Source of the DNA: CAVPTL01 sp963727235
GTDB lineage: Bacteria; Actinomycetota; Thermoleophilia; Gaiellales; JAICJC01
DNA length: 64,000 bases
Assembly: GCA_963727235.1 (NCBI GenBank)
Contig: CAVSFZ010000023.1
Location: 4,582-68,581, forward strand
Direction: 5' to 3'
Made by a program: the position numbers and the translations under genes. Positions within the stretch are counted from its first letter, which is position 1, and each line of letters opens with the position of its first letter. This document shows positions 19,197 through 27,787 of this stretch, piece by piece. The notes under the pieces were generated by a model, which did no database searches, was not told where the DNA came from, and worked only from the letters and a program-made list of their open reading frames with translations.

Positions 19197-20594
19197 GTGC
19201 CGACCGACCTTGAACGGTTCGTCGCGGCCGATGGCCGGGACGACGCGATCGCGAACGTGCGCAGGCGTATCGACGCCGAAGGCGTGACCTATATCTACTA
19301 CCAGTTCATCTCCGTCACCGGACGGATCATGGGCAAAGGCGTACCTGCGCCGCACTGGGAGTCGATGGCCAAGAAGGGCTTCCAGCTCGTGTACGGCTCC
19401 ACCGCCAACCTCTTCACCGACCGCCACGGCGAGTACATCGGGTACGGGCCTGAGGCGTGGGAGCTGGTGGGCATCCCCGAGCCGGAGACGTTCCAGGTGC
19501 TGCCGTGGGACAAGAAGGTGGCGCGGGTGTGGTGCACCTGCTTCCGCGGCCGCGAGGACGAGAAAGACGGCGGCGCCTTCCTGACCTCGGACTGTCGCAG
19601 CAACCTCAAGCAGATCCAGGCGGCGTTCGAGAAGAGCACCGGCCTGCACCTGCGCGCCGGCACCGAGCCGGAGATGATGTGGCTGAGGATGAAGGACGAC
19701 GGCACGCCCGACGTCCAGGGCGCAACCAAGCCCTACTGCTACCACATCGACCAGTTCTCGGAGCTGCAGCCGGTCATCCACAAGGTGATCGAATACGGCC
19801 AGGCGATGGGCCTGGACATGATCCAGGGCGACCACGAGGACGCGCCGGGTCAGATCGAGCTCAACTTCAACTTCGACCGGGCTGAGCAGACCGCCGACAA
19901 CCTCTCCACCTTCCGCCAGATCTGCAAGCAGGTCGGGCGCGAGCTGAACGTGTTCCCCTGCTTCATGCCCAAGCCGTTCATGGGCGTGTCGGCCAACGGC
20001 TGCCACCACAACATCTCGCTGTGGGAAGGCGATACCAACGCCTTCATGCCCGAGGGTGAGGATCAGCGCCTGCCCAGCCAGATCGGCCTGTACGCGATCG
20101 GCGGGGTGCTCGAGCACCTTGCCGCACTGACGGCGGTGACCGCACCGACGGTGAACTCCTATCGACGGTTGTGGGACACCGGCTTCTGGGCGCCGGTGTT
20201 TGCCGACTGGGGCTTCCAGAACCGCACCACCGCACTGCGCGTGTCGGCGCCGGGACGGTTCGAGTACCGCTCGGTCGACTCGGCGGTCAACCCGTACCTG
20301 TCGCTGGCGACCCTGATCAAGGCGATGGAGGACGGGATCGAGCGCAAGATCGACCCGGGTCCTCCGGAGGAGCGAAACATCTACGACGCCATGGCCGGAG
20401 GCAAGGAGGTCAAGAGGATTCCGATGACCTTCGGCGACGCCCTCGATGCGCTGGACGAGGACGAGGTGATCCAGTCGGCCCTGCCCGACGAGATGTTCAA
20501 GGTGTTCCGGCACTACAAGCGGGACGAGTGGGAGCGCTACTGCGCCGAGGTGACCGAGTGGGACGTCAAGGAGTACCTCGACATCCTGCCGTAA
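19197..20594 (+). CDS. Glutamine synthetase-family ligase, candidate gamma-glutamylmethylamide synthetase
   Basis: GTG 19197 is favoured by AAGGAGGAG 3 nt upstream; an upstream ATG at 19152 has no such site. The 465-residue protein has the GS fold: metal ligands in GTEPEMMW and EDAPGQIELNFNFD, the active-site strand 'NGCHHNISLWEG', and the ATP/glutamate arginines in 'NSYRRLWDTGFWAP' and FEYRSVDSAVNPY. NIYDAM replaces the NLYDLP adenylylation loop. Members ligate glutamate to ammonia or, in GMAS, to methylamine. The genes for an N-methylglutamate-synthase-like complex follow 185 bp downstream, which favours the methylamine role, but true glutamine synthesis to supply the GlxBCD complex remains possible. 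Confidence 0.82.
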   Translation: MPTDLERFVAADGRDDAIANVRRRIDAEGVTYIYYQFISVTGRIMGKGVPAPHWESMAKKGFQLVYGSTANLFTDRHGEYIGYGPEAWELVGIPEPETFQVLPWDKKVARVWCTCFRGREDEKDGGAFLTSDCRSNLKQIQAAFEKSTGLHLRAGTEPEMMWLRMKDDGTPDVQGATKPYCYHIDQFSELQPVIHKVIEYGQAMGLDMIQGDHEDAPGQIELNFNFDRAEQTADNLSTFRQICKQVGRELNVFPCFMPKPFMGVSANGCHHNISLWEGDTNAFMPEGEDQRLPSQIGLYAIGGVLEHLAALTAVTAPTVNSYRRLWDTGFWAPVFADWGFQNRTTALRVSAPGRFEYRSVDSAVNPYLSLATLIKAMEDGIERKIDPGPPEERNIYDAMAGGKEVKRIPMTFGDALDALDEDEVIQSALPDEMFKVFRHYKRDEWERYCAEVTEWDVKEYLDILP

Positions 20595-20679
20595 ACCCAC
20601 CGGGCTGATTTGACGGCTGGGCACCGGGCGACCGGTGTCCAGCGCCGTTAACGGCACCGCCAGTATGGAGGATCGGCCA

Positions 20680-20705
20680 TACCGGCAAAGCCTCTTCGGC
20701 CGGTA
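20680..20705 (+). other. Hairpin in the leader between the ligase and mgsA
   Basis: TACCGGC (20680-20686) pairs with GCCGGTA (20699-20705) across a 12-nt loop in the 185-bp gap. It could be an attenuator, a terminator or part of a larger leader fold; no known riboswitch consensus was recognised. Confidence 0.35.
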
Positions 20706-20779
20706 CGATTGCTGTCCTACCTCCGGTCTATAAGCGGGATCGGGCCCGCCTTGCCAAGGCCATCCGAAAGGCGATCAGT

Positions 20780-21709
20780 ATGTGTGGAATCGCAGGAATC
20801 ATCTATCGAGACGGCGCCCGCGGAGTCGGGCAGGACATGACTCGCATGCTTCAGTCGATGAAGCATCGCGGCCCTGATTCGACCGGCTACGCGCTGTTCG
20901 CGCCGCCCTCGCCAAACATCGTCATGCGCTACACGCTGGCAGACACCGGCGACGCGCGCGACTTCGAGTTCGCCGACCGACTCGAACGCCACCGGTTCGA
21001 AGTCGAGCACAGGCTGCGGGAGATCGGCGCAACCGTCCACAGCGTGGAGGCCGAGACCGAGTACGCCTACCGCGCCACGATCGCCTATGACGGCGACCTC
21101 AAAAAGCTCGCCGACTACGTCGAGGACGTGCCGGCCGTCGAGGTGCTCTCGCTCGGGCACTCGCTCGAGATCGTGAAGGACCTGGGCGACGCCGAGACCG
21201 TCTCCGACCAGTACGGCCTGGGCGAGTTCAACGGCACCCACGCCATCGGCCACGTGCGCATGGCGACCGAATCCGACGTCGACATCTCCGGCGCGCACCC
21301 CTACTGGGCGTATCCGTTCTCGGACATCGCCGTGGTGCACAACGGACAGCTGACCAACTACTTCTACTGGCGCCGGCGGCTGGAGCGAAGCGGCCATCGG
21401 TTCCAGTCCGAGTGCGACTCCGAGATCATCGCGGTGTACCTGGCCGAGAAGATGAGCGAGGGCGAGACGCTCGAGCAGGCGATGCACTCCAGCCTGGACG
21501 AGCTTGACGGAGTCTTCACCTACATGTGCGTCACCGCCGACGCGCTCGGAGTGGCCAAGGACGAGATGGCCGCCAAGCCGCTGGTGCTGTACGAAGGCGA
21601 GGACATGGTCGCACTCGCATCCGAAGAGATCGCGATCCGTGCGGTGATCGATCACGAGATCGACACCTACGATCCGTATGAGGGGGAGGTGCTGGTATGG
21701 ACGCGGTAG
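20780..21709 (+). CDS. mgsA: N-methylglutamate synthase subunit A / GlxB-like class II glutamine amidotransferase
   Basis: The 309-residue protein begins MCGIAGI, placing the catalytic Cys2 at the processed N-terminus. Further Ntn glutaminase motifs are MKHRGPDSTGYA, 'GTHAIGHVRMATES', 'AVVHNGQLTNY' and 'SECDSEIIAVYL'. It corresponds to the amidotransferase domain of glutamate synthase as a separate subunit. In the N-methylglutamate pathway this subunit splits gamma-glutamylmethylamide (or glutamine) and passes methylamine (or ammonia) to the synthase core. The ATG of mgsB lies 13 nt before its stop. Confidence 0.88.
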   Translation: MCGIAGIIYRDGARGVGQDMTRMLQSMKHRGPDSTGYALFAPPSPNIVMRYTLADTGDARDFEFADRLERHRFEVEHRLREIGATVHSVEAETEYAYRATIAYDGDLKKLADYVEDVPAVEVLSLGHSLEIVKDLGDAETVSDQYGLGEFNGTHAIGHVRMATESDVDISGAHPYWAYPFSDIAVVHNGQLTNYFYWRRRLERSGHRFQSECDSEIIAVYLAEKMSEGETLEQAMHSSLDELDGVFTYMCVTADALGVAKDEMAAKPLVLYEGEDMVALASEEIAIRAVIDHEIDTYDPYEGEVLVWTR

Positions 21710-22485
21710 GCGAAAGCCGTATCAACTATGACGCGCGCGGCCTGGCCGAGCCGGACGCGGCGGTACCCAACGTGTCCGAGATCGACGGCGACTCGGCCGT
21801 GTTCGATGCCGCCAACCTGACCACGCGCCAGATCAACCTCGAGATCCGCAATCTCGTGTACGAGCGCGGGATCAAGAATGTGACCGTGCAGAACCCCGGC
21901 TCCAAGCATTCGCTTGGCGTCGGCATCCTGACCCGCTGCCAGATCACCTTCGAAGGCAGCCTCGGCTACTTCGGCTGCGGCGTCATCGACGGCCCCGAGG
22001 TGCACATCACCGGCCGCGTGGGCTGGTCGGTGTGCGAGAACATGATGTCGGGCACGGTCGTGATCGAAGGCAACGCGGGATCGCTCACCGGCGCGGCGCT
22101 GCGCGGCGGCGACCTGGTGGTGAAGGGCCGCTGCGGGGCGCGCTCGGGCATCGACCAGAAGGGCGGGCTGATCTTCACGATGGGCTCGGTCGGCTCGATG
22201 ACCGGGTTCATGATGCAGCGCGGCCGGCAGATCATCTGCGGCGACGCGGGCCCCGGCCTCGGTGACTCCATGTACGACGGCACCATCTACGTCGGCGGCA
22301 AGGTCAAGGCGCTCGGGATCGACTGCGTCCCGGGTGAGTGGACCGACGCCGACACCGAATACATCAATCGCAAGTTCTCGATCTATGACCTGGGCACGCC
22401 GCCGGAGTTCCAGAAGTTCGTGTGCGGCAAGAAGCTCTACAACTACGACAACCTCGAGCCTTCCGAGCGGAAGCTCGTCCTCTAG
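21697..22485 (+). CDS. mgsB: N-methylglutamate synthase subunit B / GlxC-like GXGXG beta-helix protein
   Basis: The 262-residue protein is related to the C-terminal GXGXG domain of glutamate synthase and to FwdC. Repeats include 'GVGILTRCQITFEGSLGYFG', 'GRVGWSVCENMMSG', 'GNAGSLTGAALRGGD' and 'GSVGSMTGFMMQRG', forming a right-handed beta-helix. It has no catalytic residues of its own and probably connects the amidotransferase and the FMN subunit. It overlaps mgsA and is followed by mgsC after 8 nt. Confidence 0.88.
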   Translation: MDAVGESRINYDARGLAEPDAAVPNVSEIDGDSAVFDAANLTTRQINLEIRNLVYERGIKNVTVQNPGSKHSLGVGILTRCQITFEGSLGYFGCGVIDGPEVHITGRVGWSVCENMMSGTVVIEGNAGSLTGAALRGGDLVVKGRCGARSGIDQKGGLIFTMGSVGSMTGFMMQRGRQIICGDAGPGLGDSMYDGTIYVGGKVKALGIDCVPGEWTDADTEYINRKFSIYDLGTPPEFQKFVCGKKLYNYDNLEPSERKLVL

Positions 22486-22493
22486 GAGGGACG

Positions 22494-23924
22494 ATGTCGA
22501 CTGACAAATCCCCCGCACAGCAGAACGTGCTCGGCCATAGCCGGATCTTCACGCCCGAGGTCATCAACGACATCCACGTGAAGTCCGAGCTGGGCCGCTA
22601 CCGCATGCGCGGATTCTCGATGTTCAAGCCGATCCCACACTGGGACGAGCTGATGTTCATGCCCGGCACCCTGACCCGGTTCGTGATCGAGGGGTACCGC
22701 GAGAAGTGCGAGACCAAGACCGTCCTGGGAGCCCGGTTCGCCAAGAAGCCGATCGAGCTGGACATTCCGGTGTACATCACCGGAATGAGCTTCGGTGCGC
22801 TCTCGCTGGAGGCCAAGATGGCTCTCGCCCGCGGCGCGTCGATGGCCGGCACCGCGACCTGTTCCGGCGAGGGCGGCATGATCCCGCCCGAGCGCGATCA
22901 CAGCACGAAATGGTATTACCAGTGCATTCAAAGCCGGTACGGGTTCAACCCGCACCATCTGATGCTCGCCGATGCCTGTGAGTTCTTCATCGGACAGGGC
23001 TGCAAGGTCGGCCTGGGCGGCCACCTGATGGGCCAGAAGGTGACCGAGCAGGTGGCCGAGATGCGGTCACTGCCGGCGGGAATCGACCAGCGCTCACCGG
23101 CGCGGCATCCCGACTGGCTGGGCCCCGACGACCTCTCGCTGAAGATCCAGGAGGTGCGCGAGGCCACCGACTACCAGATCCCGATCCAGCTCAAGCTGGG
23201 TGCGTCACGGGTGTACGACGATGTGCGGATGGCGGCCAAGTGCGGCCCCGACATCATCTACCTGGACGGCGCCGAGGGCGGCACCGGTGCCGGCCCTCAC
23301 ATCGCAACCGAGGAGACCGGGATTCCACTGATGGCGGCCATCCCCGAGGCGCGCCGAGCGCTCGAAGACGTCGGCTTGGCCGACCAGATCGATCTGGTCG
23401 TGGCCGGCGGGATCCGAAACGGCGGCGATGTCGCCAAGGCGCTGGCGCTGGGCGCAAAGGCGATCGCCCTCGGCCACTCGGCGCTGATGGCGCTGAACTG
23501 CAACAAGGAGATCCCCGGGGTCACCGACTACGAGGGCACCGTCGGTGTGCCGGCAGGCAAGTGCTACCACTGCCACACCGGCCGCTGCCCAGTGGGCGTT
23601 GCCACCCAGGATCCCGAGCTGCGCAAGCGGCTGGTTGTGGAGGACGCCTCCGAGCGGGTCTACAACTTCCTGCACACGCTCACGCTCGAGGTGCAGATGC
23701 TGGCCCGCGCGTGTGGCAAGACCAACATCCACAGCCTCGAGCCAGAGGACCTGTGCGCCCTCACCACCGAGGCCTCGGCGATGGCCCGCGTGCCGCTGGC
23801 CGGGACGACCTACATCCCAGGTGTGACCGAGCAGGAGACGCTGTCTGAGATCAAGCGGCTGCTGGAGAAGAAGCACGAGGAAGAGGCTGTCCGCGAGGCC
23901 CATCTGGAAGCGACCGGAGACTGA
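22494..23924 (+). CDS. mgsC: N-methylglutamate synthase subunit C / GlxD-like FMN synthase subunit
   Basis: The 476-residue protein is the FMN-binding TIM-barrel part of glutamate synthase. Motifs include 'ITGMSFGALSLEAKMALARG', 'CSGEGGMIPPERD', 'IIYLDGAEGGTGAGPHI' and 'LVVAGGIRNGGDVAKALALG'. The Fe-S cysteines are Cys357, Cys360 and Cys365 in CYHCHTGRCPVGVATQ. It would reduce the imine formed from 2-oxoglutarate and methylamine or ammonia to N-methylglutamate or glutamate. ATG 22494 follows AGGAGGG. Confidence 0.88.
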   Translation: MSTDKSPAQQNVLGHSRIFTPEVINDIHVKSELGRYRMRGFSMFKPIPHWDELMFMPGTLTRFVIEGYREKCETKTVLGARFAKKPIELDIPVYITGMSFGALSLEAKMALARGASMAGTATCSGEGGMIPPERDHSTKWYYQCIQSRYGFNPHHLMLADACEFFIGQGCKVGLGGHLMGQKVTEQVAEMRSLPAGIDQRSPARHPDWLGPDDLSLKIQEVREATDYQIPIQLKLGASRVYDDVRMAAKCGPDIIYLDGAEGGTGAGPHIATEETGIPLMAAIPEARRALEDVGLADQIDLVVAGGIRNGGDVAKALALGAKAIALGHSALMALNCNKEIPGVTDYEGTVGVPAGKCYHCHTGRCPVGVATQDPELRKRLVVEDASERVYNFLHTLTLEVQMLARACGKTNIHSLEPEDLCALTTEASAMARVPLAGTTYIPGVTEQETLSEIKRLLEKKHEEEAVREAHLEATGD

Positions 23925-23926
23925 TC

Positions 23927-24361
23927 ATGAGCTACATCCTTGAACCCGAGAAGCACACCTCGATCGATGCCGAGTTCATGGCCGGAAAGCGATTCCCCTA
24001 CCAGGAGGACATCTCCCTGGTCGACGACATCGACTTGATGGCCGCCACGCCCGGGAAGGACATCAACTGGCTCGAGGACATCGAGCTGCTGGAGGAGGAC
24101 GGCACGCCGGCCGTGTTCGATCGCTACTCCAACTGCTTCATCAAGATCTACTTCGACATCCCCGAGGGCCGTGAGAACGAGCTCGCCCGCAAGGTGCTGA
24201 TCAAGCACCTGACCTCGGGCAACTCGTATGGCATCCAGATGAAGGAGAAGCACTGCAAGTTCCCGCAGCCCGAGCTGGGGCCGTGGGTGGAGAACTCTCG
24301 CACCGTCGGCACCGACTGGAAACCACCGGTGCTCGAAGGTTGGGAAGCGCCGCTGCATTGA
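23927..24361 (+). CDS. Unrecognised 144-residue protein in the mgs operon
   Basis: ATG 23927 is 2 nt after the mgsC stop, so it is almost certainly translated with the synthase. The protein is acidic in its first half ('YQEDISLVDDIDLM', 'DINWLEDIELLEEDG') and has a compact region 'YSNCFIKIYFDIPEGRENEL' and 'HLTSGNSYGIQMKEKHCKF'. It has two Cys, no signal peptide and no membrane segment. I recognise no family. Its position suggests an accessory, assembly or regulatory subunit of the synthase; this is inference from context only. Confidence 0.75.
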   Translation: MSYILEPEKHTSIDAEFMAGKRFPYQEDISLVDDIDLMAATPGKDINWLEDIELLEEDGTPAVFDRYSNCFIKIYFDIPEGRENELARKVLIKHLTSGNSYGIQMKEKHCKFPQPELGPWVENSRTVGTDWKPPVLEGWEAPLH

Positions 24362-24368
24362 GAACGGG

Positions 24369-24911
24369 GTGACGCTCGCCGTCGTGGCAGTCATCGGGTG
24401 CTATGCACTCGGCTGCCTGACGGCGGGCTACTACCTCGTCCGGCTAACGGCCGGCGCGGACGTGCGCACGGGCGGCACCGGTTCCACCGGGGCCCGCAAC
24501 GTCGGTCGTGTGGCGGGCGTGCGCGTGGCCGCGCTGACGCTCGCGCTCGACTGTGCCAAGGGAGCGATCGCGGTGGCCGTGGCGGGCGCGCTGACCGACT
24601 CCACCGCGGTGGCTGCGGCGGCCATGGTGGCGGTGGTCGCCGGCCACGTGTATCCGGCCCAGCTCCACTTCCGCGGCGGCCGGGGCCTTGCAACCGCGCT
24701 GGGGGCGATGGCGGTGCTCGACTGGCGGGTGGCGCTGGTCGGCGTGGTGGCGGCGCTGCTGGCAACTGCCGCGACGCGCACGCCGACGGTGGGCGGATTG
24801 GTCGGGGCGGCCTCAGCCCCGGCCGGCGCCGCAGTGCTGGGCGCCGGCCGGGCTGTGATCCTGGGGACGCTGGCAACCCTCGCCATCATCCTGGCGGCTC
24901 ACCGCCGGTGA
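24369..24911 (+). CDS. PlsY-like glycerol-3-phosphate acyltransferase family membrane protein
   Basis: The 180-residue multi-span protein has the three PlsY motif areas in order: 'ADVRTGGTGSTGARNVGRVA', 'LDCAKGAIAVAV' and 'VVAGHVYPAQLHFRGGRGLA'. PlsY moves acyl groups from acyl phosphate to glycerol-3-phosphate at the membrane. The GTG start at 24369 is 7 nt after the previous stop, so it belongs to the mgs transcription unit. A lipid enzyme there is unexpected and may be a passenger. Its TGA stop lies inside the palindromic repeat at 24908. Confidence 0.75.
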   Translation: MTLAVVAVIGCYALGCLTAGYYLVRLTAGADVRTGGTGSTGARNVGRVAGVRVAALTLALDCAKGAIAVAVAGALTDSTAVAAAAMVAVVAGHVYPAQLHFRGGRGLATALGAMAVLDWRVALVGVVAALLATAATRTPTVGGLVGAASAPAGAAVLGAGRAVILGTLATLAIILAAHRR

Positions 24912-24938
24912 ATAACGGTGCCTGGCACCGTTATTCAC
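24908..24938. repeat. Palindromic repeat, copy 2 (C variant)
   Basis: This perfect 31-bp palindrome has arm GTGAATAACGGTGCC, centre T, and the complementary arm. Bases 24909-24911 are the TGA stop of the PlsY-like gene. It sits 14 bp from copy 3 in a convergent gap. Confidence 0.95.
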
Positions 24939-24952
24939 CCTGGCGGTGTGGA

Positions 24953-24985
24953 GTGAATAATTGGTGCCTGGCACCAATTATTCAC
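24953..24985. repeat. Palindromic repeat, copy 3 (TT variant)
   Basis: This perfect 33-bp palindrome has arm GTGAATAATTGGTGCC, centre T, and the complementary arm. Bases 24982-24984 give the TGA stop of the minus-strand oxidase. Copies 2 and 3 together fill the gap between two convergent genes and supply both stop codons. Confidence 0.95.
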
Positions 24986-26286
24986 GACCAGGGATACGGG
25001 CTGTGGGATACCGGGTGGAGGGCGCCGGTGGTGAAGCGCTCGTAGGTGAACGGCTCGAGCACGCGGGATTCGCCGCCGGTCATGACACGGGCGACCTCGC
25101 GGCCCACGCCGATCATCTTGTAACCGTGGTTGGAGTCGGCGATCACGTACACGTTGGGCAGCATGTAGTCGAACACCGGGAAGCTGTCGACGGTGAAGCA
25201 GCCGACCCCGCCCGAGCGGATGTTCTTGTAGGTGGGCCGCTTGCCCTCGAAGCGGGCCATGCAGTGTGACAGCGAGGCGCACCACATGTCGGCGAAATCC
25301 GACTCGACCGATGCGGTGGGATACGGGTCGACTTCGTAGTCATGGCCGACCACCACCGGCGCGGCTCCACCCTGCACGCCGTGGAGATCCTGCTTGAAGT
25401 AGTTGCCCCAGAACTCGTCGGTGACCAGCTTGCCCTCGTCGTCGTACAGAGGCGCGTCCGAATCGACATGCAGCACCGGCGGCATCGAGCCGTCCTCCAG
25501 AGACAGCAGCTTGGGGTCGACGCCGATCTCACCCTCCTGGAGATACCAGTACGTCCACATCTCCTGGTCGCGGTGCACCTGCCCGTCGGGCGTATGCACG
25601 TCGAGCGTGTTCGGGAGGCCGAGCATCGTCCAGATGCGCTCGATCCAGGGGCCGACCCCGACCACGACCTGCTCGACCTCGATGTCGCCCTGGTCGGTGT
25701 TGACCTTGGTGACCGCCCCGCTGGAGTCGGTCTCGAATCCGGTGACGCGGACGCCCTCGATCAGGCGGGCACCGGCCTGCTTGGCCTTGGCAGCGAGACC
25801 GTGCAGCGAGGCCATGTTGTTGGCAAAGCCGCCCTTCTGCTCATGCAGGCACACGTGCACCCCTTGCGCCCGCCAGTCGGGGAACATCGCCTTCATGTGC
25901 TCGCGCACCTCGGCTTCGCCGACGATCAACTGCGACGGGTACCCGATCCGGGCCTGCCGCTGGTGCACCTCGGTGAGATCGGTGATCTGACGCTCGGCGC
26001 CGAGTGCGACGTACCCGACGTCGTGGTAGCTGAAGGCCTGCGGATCCTGCTCCCACACCTCGACGTTTGCGGCCATCAGCTCGCTCATCGCGGGCTGGTA
26101 GTAGTTGTTGCGCACAACCCCACAGGCGATGCCCGAGGCCCCGGCGCCGACACCGGTCTTGTCGATCACCAGCACGTCCGGCTCCTCCCCGCGCGCTGTC
26201 TGTTCCTTGGCGAGATGCCAGGCCGAGGAGAGGCCGTGGATCCCGGCTCCGATGACGAGGTACTTGGCGCGCGACGGCAGGCTCAT
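24982..26286 (-). CDS. SoxB/MgdA-like FAD-dependent amine oxidase, stand-alone
   Basis: The 434-residue DAO-family protein starts at ATG 26286 with AAAGGG 5 nt upstream. The dinucleotide motif VIGAGIHGLSSAWHLA lies near the N-terminus; then come 'GAGASGIACGVVRNNYY', the acceptor-strand region 'VVVGVGPWIER', and a C-terminal 'VIADSNHGYKMIGVGREVA'. It resembles the beta subunit of heterotetrameric sarcosine oxidase and differs in sequence from the SoxB at 41337-42548. No delta, alpha or gamma partner lies beside it. It is convergent with the mgs operon and downstream of an IclR gene on the same strand. N-methylglutamate or another N-methyl amino acid is a plausible substrate. Confidence 0.82.
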   Translation of the reverse strand: MSLPSRAKYLVIGAGIHGLSSAWHLAKEQTARGEEPDVLVIDKTGVGAGASGIACGVVRNNYYQPAMSELMAANVEVWEQDPQAFSYHDVGYVALGAERQITDLTEVHQRQARIGYPSQLIVGEAEVREHMKAMFPDWRAQGVHVCLHEQKGGFANNMASLHGLAAKAKQAGARLIEGVRVTGFETDSSGAVTKVNTDQGDIEVEQVVVGVGPWIERIWTMLGLPNTLDVHTPDGQVHRDQEMWTYWYLQEGEIGVDPKLLSLEDGSMPPVLHVDSDAPLYDDEGKLVTDEFWGNYFKQDLHGVQGGAAPVVVGHDYEVDPYPTASVESDFADMWCASLSHCMARFEGKRPTYKNIRSGGVGCFTVDSFPVFDYMLPNVYVIADSNHGYKMIGVGREVARVMTGGESRVLEPFTYERFTTGALHPVSHSPYPWS

Positions 26287-26367
26287 GAACACCCTTTCCA
26301 GTAGATTGCCACTACGGCAAAGCCATTTCCATTTCTGCTGTCATCGTAGTTCGCCCTGCCCCAGGCG

Positions 26368-27141
26368 TCAAACGCCACCCGGGTGTCCGAGCGCACGCGA
26401 CATGTCGGAAGCGTGGGCCAGCAATGCGGGGAGCGCGGCCGCCTGAGCCGCCTGGTCGAAGCGGCCGGCCGGACCCTGCAGTCCCAGCACCGCCGCCAGC
26501 TCGCCGGACGCCCCGAACACCGGGGCGGCGATTGCGTTCAGGTCCGGCTCCCGCTCACCCTCGGCGCGTGCCCAGCCCTGCGACCGCACCCCGGCGAGCT
26601 CACGCTCGAGCACCGCCGGGTCGATCACGGTGCGATCGGTGTAGCGTTCGAGCACCCCGGCCGGCTGCGCGGGCGACCCGAAGGCCAGCCCCACCTTGCC
26701 GGTGGCCGTGGCATGCGCAATGCTCGGTCGGCCCACCCTTGCCACACTGGCGACCGACGCCCGGCTGGGCACGAAGTCGACCGTGACCGCATCCCGCTCG
26801 CCCGGAATGGAGAGCGTCACCGTCTCGCCGGTTTCCTCGCCCAGCTCCACCAAATGGCGTCGCGCGATCCCGCGCAGATCGAGCCCGGCCAGCACGTGAT
26901 TGGAGAGCTCCAGCAGATGGGTGCCGAGCCGGTAGCGACCGGTCTCGGGCAGATGCTCCACGTAGCCGGCGTCGACCAGCGTCGAAAGCGTGCGCGAGAC
27001 GGTGGAGGCATTGATTCCGGTGATCCGCACCAGATCGGTGTTGCGGACGTCACCGGGCACCTGCATGAAGGCGTCCAGGACGCGCAACGCGCGCTCGACT
27101 GCCGCAAGGCGGCGTTCTGCAGGTCGACCGGTGGGCGGCAT
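26368..27141 (-). CDS. IclR-family transcriptional regulator
   Basis: The 257-residue protein has a winged helix at the N-terminus ('ERALRVLDAFMQ', 'TDLVRITGINASTVSRTLST', 'GYVEHLPETGRYRLG') and the IclR effector domain ('GETVTLSIPG', 'HATATGKVGLAF', 'AIAAPVFGASGELAAVLGLQ'). ATG 27141 is used. It lies 81 bp upstream of the SoxB-like gene in the same direction and divergent from a flavin reductase 20 bp away, so both are likely targets. The effector is unknown. Confidence 0.87.
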   Translation of the reverse strand: MPPTGRPAERRLAAVERALRVLDAFMQVPGDVRNTDLVRITGINASTVSRTLSTLVDAGYVEHLPETGRYRLGTHLLELSNHVLAGLDLRGIARRHLVELGEETGETVTLSIPGERDAVTVDFVPSRASVASVARVGRPSIAHATATGKVGLAFGSPAQPAGVLERYTDRTVIDPAVLERELAGVRSQGWARAEGEREPDLNAIAAPVFGASGELAAVLGLQGPAGRFDQAAQAAALPALLAHASDMSRALGHPGGV

Positions 27142-27161
27142 CAGCCTATTATGGACGGGAG

Positions 27162-27695
27162 ATGGCAACCCACAGCGATCCAACCCGGCGCGTCGACTTC
27201 CGTGATGTCGTCGGCGCGTTCGCCACCGGGGTGACCGTGGTCACCTCCCGCTACGGGGATTCGCGGGCCGGCATGACGCTCAACTCGTTCACGTCGGTAT
27301 CGCTCGATCCGCTGCTGGTGTTGGTGTCTCTGGCCCACGGAACCCGCACGCTGGAAAAGATCCGCCAGAGCGAGCGCTACGCCGTCAACGTGCTGCACCG
27401 CCGCCAACGCGACGTGGCACTGGCGTTCGCGAAGCCAGGAGCGGCGTTTCCCGATGGGCACACCGTGCTCGACCCCACCGGCTTCGTGGTCGTGCGCCAC
27501 TCTCTGGCGATCCTCCGATGCGAGGTTTCACACGTCTTCACAGCCGGGGATCACGACCTGGTGGTGGGTGAAGTGTTCGACTTCGAAGGGTCGGGCGGGG
27601 AGCCGCTGATCTTCCACCGGGGAGCGTTCGGAGGGCTGGACGAAGACGCGCTGGTGCCCCGGGGTCGCGTGATCGGCATCGCGGGCGGCTGGTAG
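27162..27695 (+). CDS. Flavin reductase-like FMN-binding protein
   Basis: The 177-residue split-barrel protein belongs to the HpaC/flavin reductase family ('FRDVVGAFATGVTVVTSRYG', 'GMTLNSFTSVSLDPLLVLVS', 'YAVNVLHRRQRDVALAFAKP'). Such enzymes supply reduced flavin to a monooxygenase. No flavin-dependent monooxygenase is adjacent; the acyl-CoA-dehydrogenase-like protein at 34088-35461 could be a partner if it belongs to the DszC/HsaA-type monooxygenases. The 92 bp downstream show nothing notable. Confidence 0.85.
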   Translation: MATHSDPTRRVDFRDVVGAFATGVTVVTSRYGDSRAGMTLNSFTSVSLDPLLVLVSLAHGTRTLEKIRQSERYAVNVLHRRQRDVALAFAKPGAAFPDGHTVLDPTGFVVVRHSLAILRCEVSHVFTAGDHDLVVGEVFDFEGSGGEPLIFHRGAFGGLDEDALVPRGRVIGIAGGW

Positions 27696-27787
27696 CCCCC
27701 GTTCCGGGCGCCTGAAAACAGGCGTCAACGCTCAAGATCACGCTCGAAACAGTCGATGCAATCCCGTCTGCATAGACGCCTCCTCCC

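Noticed and set aside
19098..20657. A 519-residue minus-strand frame antisense to the glutamine-synthetase-family ligase
   Set aside because: The sense strand has the full GS active-site set; the antisense frame has none.
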